In this document: in pieces, positions 59,270 through 64,000 of the stretch
How the letters are laid out: each line of letters starts with the position of its first letter
How positions within the stretch are numbered: the first letter of the stretch is position 1
NCBI GenBank assembly: GCA_028564925.1
Contig: CM053028.1
Coordinates: 623,307,266-623,371,265, forward strand
DNA from: Lithobates sylvaticus
Lineage: Eukaryota; Chordata; Amphibia; Anura; Ranidae
Direction: 5' to 3'
DNA length: 64,000 bases
Made by a program: the position numbers and the translations under genes
The notes under the pieces: generated by a model
The model's database searches: none
What the model was told of the DNA's origin: nothing
The model's input: the letters and a program-made list of their open reading frames with translations, nothing else

Positions 59270-59397
59270 TATTTACAGATTGTGTTATAGATACTCACAA
59301 TTTGTGCTATATATAGAAACGTAACTATATCTCTGGTATCTATCCAATCTGGACTAATTTTGGATGAGCATAAATATCTCCTTCTCTCTTTTTCTCT
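59270..59397 (+). repeat. Penelope-like right end repeat
   Basis: Direct copy of 39590-40735 without hAT-2, ending CTTCTCTCTTTTTCTCT. Serves as the unoccupied reference site for hAT-2. Confidence 0.85.
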
Positions 59398-59411
59398 AGG
59401 AAGCAAGACAT

Positions 59412-59661
59412 GTTTTTCTCAATCCATTGCCATCACCCCTTAGAGAACTTAGAAAGTAAGTTGTTACTATCTGATCCTATATTGTATATCATTGTTTCTG
59501 CAATGTATGCTGTATTGTATGCAATATTGTACTTATTGAGGTCTATTTCTGTTGTTTTTTAGTTTCACCTGGCTTGTTCTAATAAAACTGAGATCAAAGA
59601 AATATGGTATCTGAAGTTTATGGGACAAGAAGGTTTAGCTATCTGCCCTAGAGACAGAACA
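59412..59661 (+). repeat. BEL/Pao 3' LTR, second half
   Basis: Matches 30760-31007 of the 5' LTR, ending AGAACA, followed by the target duplication GTGGT. Confidence 0.9.
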
Positions 59662-59666
59662 GTGGT

Positions 59667-60339
59667 CTTTTGTTTAACTTTATTGTTGGTACTTCTTAAA
59701 CTTTGAAGAAATACTTTTTGAGGATGAGAAGTGTTTAACTAGTTTCTGCCCAGCCTACTGTAAAATGATGGCCAGGCGGGAACACTCTTATCCTGGGTGG
59801 ACATCATATGACAACCTCAATGTGCCCAAACCCATTCACATGGGGGGGTGGGGATCTGGGGGCCTGGGCCGGGCTGCATGCTCGGATAAGGGTCTGGTAT
59901 GGATTTCGGTGGGGGGGGCCCCACGCCTTTTTTTTTTTTTTTTCATTTAAGCGTGGGGTTCCCCTTAAAATCCATACCAGACCCTTTTTTTGCCCGTTAT
60001 TTAAATTTTTTTTTCTATTAATGTGCATTTGCCAGCATTCTTTATCTTTACATTCACCTGTCATTGGGGAACCCCACTGACAGATGATGGCTCATGGTTG
60101 TTAAGGACACGGGCAGTCGGCTTCCTGGCCTGCTGCTTAACAACCAGCTATTTCTTCACACCGAATTTGAATCGGTCAATCGTTTTTTGACCAATCCGAA
60201 TACTAATCATTCTGAAAAGTTTAAATTTGTTAATTAGTAAACAAATTTTTTTAAACAGATTTCAATGAAATTCGTTACTATTCATTACTATTTCATTCCA
60301 AAAATTTGTATTCAGACCAAAACGAATTGCACATGTCTA
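59667..60339. mobile_element. Composite with a truncated hAT-4 relative in reverse orientation
   Basis: The right border at 60331-60339 reads ACATGTCTA, the inverted TAGACATGT end, preceded by the AAACGAATT-type arm. The left part (59870-59990) has the CTCGGATAAGGGTCTGGTAT block shared with hAT-4. No matching left end or duplication seen. 59667-59860 is unassigned. Confidence 0.55.
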
Positions 60340-60530
60340 AAAACAACAAACATGTCATACTTACTTGCTCTATACAGTGGTTTTGCACAGAGCAGCTTAG
60401 ATCCTCTTCTTCTGGGGTCCCCCGATGGTGATCCTGGCCCCTCCCCCATGCCAAGTGCCCCAATAACAAGACAATTGCTATGGGGGCACTCATGCAAGCT
60501 CACTCCAGAGCCAAATTTGTGTGTCTATAA

Positions 60531-61846
60531 TGCCGCGTACACACGATCGGACTAGAGTCCGCCGGACAATCCGCCCGTGTGTGGGCTCCGGCAGACTTTT
60601 TCTTCCTAAAAATTATCCGCCGGACTCGGCAGTCCGGCGGACGATATGGCCATCTGTGTGCTAGTCTGCGGGACTTTTGAAATGAACAGACTTGCCCACA
60701 CACGGAGTAAAGTCCATTCATTTAGAACGTGACTCCAGGTAGACGGGACTAGCGAAGGAAGTCAATGTCGCCGCCTCGATCGGCGAGATTGACACCTTGC
60801 TAGCCCCGTCACCTGTATGGATTTAAAGGGGAATCCCTATGCCGAAAAAACAGACCCTTATCCGAGCACGCAGCCCGGCCGGTCAGGAAAGGGGGTGGGG
60901 ACGAGCGAGCCCCCCCCCCCCCTCCTGAGCCGTACCAGGCCGCGTGCCCTCAACATGGGGGGTGCTTTGGGGAAGCTCTTTTACTAGCAGAGGAGCCCAG
61001 CTTTCTCCTTCGTCGCCGCCGCCGTCCGGGGGTCTTCTTCCGACTTCGGGGGTCTTGTCCCGCTCTTCGGTTCTTCTTGCCGGGCCTCCGCTTTCTTCTT
61101 CCAGCTCTTTTACTAGCGTTGGCCCGGTTTTCTGTTGCTGTCGCTGTCGCCTCCGCCTTCTGCTTCTTCTGCTTCTTCTGCTTCTGCTTCTTCTCCTTCT
61201 TCCTTCATCCGATGTTGATAACACGCTTTCTCTGGCCGCAATGGCAGGGACACGTTGTGCGGCGACTTATATAGGGACAAGGGGCGGGGTCACCGACCCA
61301 TGTCACATGGTGACCCCACCCCTTATGATGTCACCGCCCGGGGGATGCTGGGACTGTGACATCATAAGGGGCGGGTCACCATGTGACATGAGCCGACAAC
61401 CAACGGCCAGGGTTGTCGGGAAGAGGCCCTTGTCCTTATCAACATGGGGACAAGGTGCTTTGGGGTGGGGGGGCCCCAAAGCACCCCCCATGTTGAGGGC
61501 ACGTGGCCTGGTACTGCTCAGGGGGGGCGCTCGCTCGTCCCCACCCCATTTCCTGACTGGCCGGGCTGCGTGCTCGGATAAGCGTCTGATATGAATTTGG
61601 GGGCTACATTGACTTCCTTCGCTAGTCCCGCCTACCTAGAGTCACGTTCAAAATGAATGGACTTTACTCTGTGTGTGGGCAAGTCCATTCATTTTAAAAG
61701 TCCGGTGGAACTCTGCCAAAAGTCAGACGGATTGTCCGCCGTACCTAGTCCGCCGGAAAAGTCCGGTCTTGTGTGGGCAAGTTCGCTCGTTCGGATTAAG
61801 TCCGCCGGATTGTCTGGCCGAATAGTCCGATCGTGTGTACGTGGCA
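60531..61846. mobile_element. 1.3-kb inverted-repeat element with TAA duplication
   Basis: Inverted ends of about 240 bp starting TGCCGCGTACACACGATCGG and TGCCACGTACACACGATCGG, flanked by TAA (60528-60530 and 61847-61849), as in PIF/Harbinger-type insertions (a TA reading is also possible). The interior contains the AACATGGGGACAAGGTGCTT block also found in hAT-4 in opposite orientation, a CTTCTTCTG-rich part (61080-61210) and self-complementary CCCCTTATGATGTCA/TGACATCATAAGGGG segments. No transposase. Confidence 0.82.
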
Positions 61847-61849
61847 TAA

Positions 61850-62103
61850 GACACACATATCACAGCTCAGCCTCCTTTTCCTCCTCATTGGCTGTGAATG
61901 ATAGCAACAGGAGCCAATGGTTCTCGCTGCTGTCTCTAAGCCAATGTGGTGTTTGAAAGCCGAAAAAGCCTCTGCTGTCATGCACATTGCAGGATCGAGA
62001 TTGAGCGCAGATAAGTATAAGGTTGGGACTACATGCAGAAGGTTTTTAAACGATAATGCAGAGAATTCATTAGGGTAAAAAACCTTCTCCCTTTAAAACT
62101 ACT
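61850..62103. other. Unassigned sequence
   Basis: About 250 bp with no recognisable gene or repeat, between two inverted-repeat elements. Confidence 0.5.
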
Positions 62104-62107
62104 TTAA

Positions 62108-63015
62108 CCACTTAAGGACTCTTGCGATGCAGCACTGCATCGCTTTAACTGACAATTGTGCGGTCGTGCAACGCTGTACCCAAACAAAATTGAGGTCCTT
62201 TTTTTCCCCCACAAATAGAGATTTCTTTTGGTGGTATTTGATCACCTCTGCAGTTTTCACTTTTTGCACTATAAAAGAAAGAGCGACAATTTTGAAAAAA
62301 TAATAAAAACATTTTTGTTATAATAAATATCCAAAACAAATAAGTAATAAAATCGAATTTCTTCATAAATTTAGGCCAATAAGTATTCTGCTACATATTT
62401 TTGGTAAAAACGAAATCTCAAAAAGCGTACATTGATTGGTTTGCACAAAAGTTATAGCGTCTACAAACTATGGGATATGTACTGGAATTTTTATTCATTT
62501 TTTATTTTTTTTAGCAATGGCAGCGATCAGAGACTTATAGCAGGACTGCGATGGTATTGCAGACAATCTGACACTTTTGACACTTTTTGGGAAGCAGAGA
62601 CACTATTACAGTGATCAGTGCTAAAAATATGCACTGTCGCTGTACTAATGACACTGGCTAGGAAGGGGTTAAACATCTAGGGTGATCAAAGGGTTAAATG
62701 TGTGCCTAGCCAGTGTTTTGGTGTACTATGTAAGGTGCTTTTACGAAGGCAAGTAATAGATTTAATTCCCTGCTTTGGGGGGAAAGAAACCATTACTTCC
62801 CTGCTGACAGGACAGGGCTCTGTGTGAATTCCCGATGATCAGAAGGTGCCAGTGGTAATCCATTGGCCGGCACCCGCTGATAGACATCTGCTGTGTTTAG
62901 TCAAAGCACAGCCGGGTCCCTGGCCGGGTTGTGCCGGATCACATACCTAGTAAGTTATCTGGCGGAGGAGAGACACCTTGCTGCCGTATATGGATGTTAT
63001 GCGGTCGCCAAGTGG
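62108..63015. mobile_element. TTAA-flanked inverted-repeat element 3
   Basis: Ends CCACTTAAGGACTC and CCACTTGGCGACCG, with TTAA on both sides (62104-62107 and 63016-63019). Same family as elements 1 and 2, and the most clearly bordered copy. Confidence 0.9.
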
Positions 63016-63049
63016 TTAAGTTAAACTTAAACAGGAATAAATAACTGTC

Positions 63050-64000
63050 CAAAATTACCCCATGCTAAATACACATGGTATCACGTGCGTGTAAGAAAGA
63101 AACACACACGTGACGTTTGCATTAACTGTAATAAAAATTTCTGTTTACTCAACTTGTTTGTCTTCTATTATATAAGCCAACCCCATTCTTTGTAGGGTAG
63201 AATTCCACTGAAGTCTTCCAGCCGTCTACATTCTCAGCACCAACTGAACTTCCCGGTAAGTATATGCTGGAACATCATTATTTTATTATTCCTATTATAT
63301 TTATTTATTAGGGAAGAATCCTTGGTATTCAACTTTCAGATAATGTTTAAATGACTCCTCTGTTTTGATTTCATATGATGGCAAGATTCCTCATATAGTT
63401 TTTTCCATAATGGCTTATTTTAGAAAATGAATGTGAACATTTAAATTGATTGACAATATTCAAAAAAGAAAACACAAAATTGTCTAACCTAGAATTAAAC
63501 CAGCTATTGTATTGTATTACTTTTATCAAACTCGCATTCCTATATATCTTGCTCACATACGTTAGATTTAATTAAATATTTTTATTTATCAAAATCATTT
63601 TTACAAGTTTCCTCAACCTTTAACTACATTTGATAAATAAAGGAGGAATCCATTGTTTTGCTATATTGGTAGCTAAGGGAGAAGGGTCAAATAAAGGTAT
63701 AAAACATCTTTATGGAAAGAATGATGACCTGCCTGCTCATATCTACATGACTTTTTATACTAATCTTCTTAGTGATTTATTTATTATGTAGATCTTCACA
63801 TGTGGACTCTTGTAGGCTCCCTGGGCTGAATTTAGCTTAACTGGTAAAGTTCAGACAGCTCTGAGTCAACTAGCTTTTCAATGGAAAATTTCATATACTG
63901 TACTTGCTAAATTATATTAGTTTGATCCCCATGTAAAGTTCTTGTGCATTCAGTAATATTCTCTGCCCTGTGAAGAATTCAGTAAGTGACGTTTGCACTA
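63050..64000 (+). promoter_or_regulatory. Repeated segment copy C: possible TATA promoter, first exon and intron, then start of copy D
   Basis: Lacks Tigger. Contains CACACACGTGACG (E-box/CRE-like wording), TATATAAG at 63169-63176, and CCCG/GTAAGT with GT at 63256-63257, then about 730 bp of AT-rich sequence matching 29129-30190. At 63985 the upstream wording GTGACGTTTGCACTA appears again, so the segment repeats with a period of about 880 bp. The box-to-donor interval (80 bp) has no ATG. Whether it is transcribed is unknown. It could be a satellite or an old LTR-like repeat. Confidence 0.45.

Larger units (their letters stand above)
39584..59397 (+). mobile_element. Penelope-like element with end repeats, multiply interrupted
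   Basis: Flanked by a 14-bp duplication AGGAAGCAAGACAT (39570-39583 and 59398-59411), and present in the 3' but not the 5' BEL LTR. Both ends carry the same direct repeat finishing CTTCTCTCTTTTTCTCT (left copy about 39590-40735, split by hAT-2; right copy about 59270-59397). Coding parts in order are the N-terminal region (40955-42003), RT (50640-51890) and GIY-YIG endonuclease (55400-55985). Insertions are hAT-2, L1-3 with hAT-3, the 51889-55261 element and hAT-4. Direct end repeats, RT plus GIY-YIG and a 14-bp duplication are together typical of Penelope elements, closest to the Neptune type by recollection. Confidence 0.88.
30496..59661 (+). mobile_element. BEL/Pao LTR retrotransposon, old, with nested insertions
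   Basis: LTRs TGTTCTGTCC to AGAACA with a 5-bp target duplication GTGGT (30491-30495 and 59662-59666). The internal region is gag, protease, RT/RNase H and integrase in BEL/Pao order. The 29-kb span results from five insertions: a TTAA element (34266-34782), a palindromic element (35197-37319), a 'TTAGGGATGAGC' element (about 37618-38225), a short retroposon (38864-39090) and, inside the 3' LTR, the Penelope-like element (39584-59397). LTR divergence is several percent, clearly older than the Gypsy element. The coding part is broken many times. Treated as a fossil. Confidence 0.92.

Noticed and set aside
1-64000. tRNA, rRNA, CRISPR and bacterial operon features
   Set aside because: None seen; sequence content is that of a vertebrate repeat-rich region.

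Overview
The window looks like intergenic or intronic DNA from a large anuran genome, most likely a ranid-type frog. The evidence is the density of repeats and several short inverted-repeat families I recognise from such genomes: TTAA-flanked elements whose ends read like TTAACCACTT, the 'TTAGGGATGAGC' family, the 'TAGACATGTGC' family and the 'GCGTACACACGATCGGACT' family. I find no intact host protein-coding gene, no rRNA or tRNA gene and no CRISPR array. Almost every long reading frame is transposable-element coding sequence or an artefact of tandem repeats.

Layout. 1-4760 holds the 5' half of an L1-type LINE on the minus strand, with ORF1 intact and ORF2 open to the window edge. 4835-6352 is a 40-bp minisatellite. 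6353-6849 is unclassified sequence plus a degenerate tandem repeat, then an assembly gap (6850-7346) and an L1 3' fragment (7347-7851). 7852-16101 is a young Ty3/Gypsy element with LTRs about 99% identical and a PNMA-like gag. 16102-30190 carries two copies (A and B) of one genomic segment. Each holds a Tigger/pogo DNA transposon at the same position, and each Tigger carries its own L1 insertion; copy A also carries a hAT element. 30496-59661 is one old BEL/Pao element stretched to 29 kb by nested insertions. Its 3' LTR is split by a Penelope-like element (39584-59397), which is itself interrupted by a hAT, an L1 (which carries another hAT), a 3.4-kb element with long inverted ends and another hAT-type element. 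59667-63015 is a run of inverted-repeat elements. 63016-64000 is a third copy (C) of the segment from 16102/24592, without the Tigger, and the first bases of a fourth.

The nesting gives a relative chronology. BEL is the oldest, the Penelope-like element entered its LTR, L1-3 entered the Penelope-like element, and a hAT entered L1-3. The Tigger insertion predates the A/B duplication, while the hAT and L1 insertions in A came after it. The Gypsy element is the freshest dated insertion. Five junctions can be compared with an empty site in this window: Tigger against copy C, hAT-1 against copy B, a TTAA element against copy C, hAT-2 against the other Penelope-like end repeat, and the Penelope-like element against the intact BEL 5' LTR.

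The part that may not be transposon is the repeated segment at 16102, 24592 and about 63050. It carries a TATATAAG box, about 70-90 bp downstream of it a GTAAGT-type splice donor, and an AT-rich stretch, and it begins to repeat again at the right edge. It could be a tandemly repeated promoter and first exon, and is the best lead here for something undescribed. Other leads are hAT elements with internal minisatellites, a 2.1-kb near-perfect palindrome with a 14-bp target duplication, a long pyrimidine-rich spacer between ORF1 and ORF2 in two different L1 copies, and a core block shared by unrelated inverted-repeat families.
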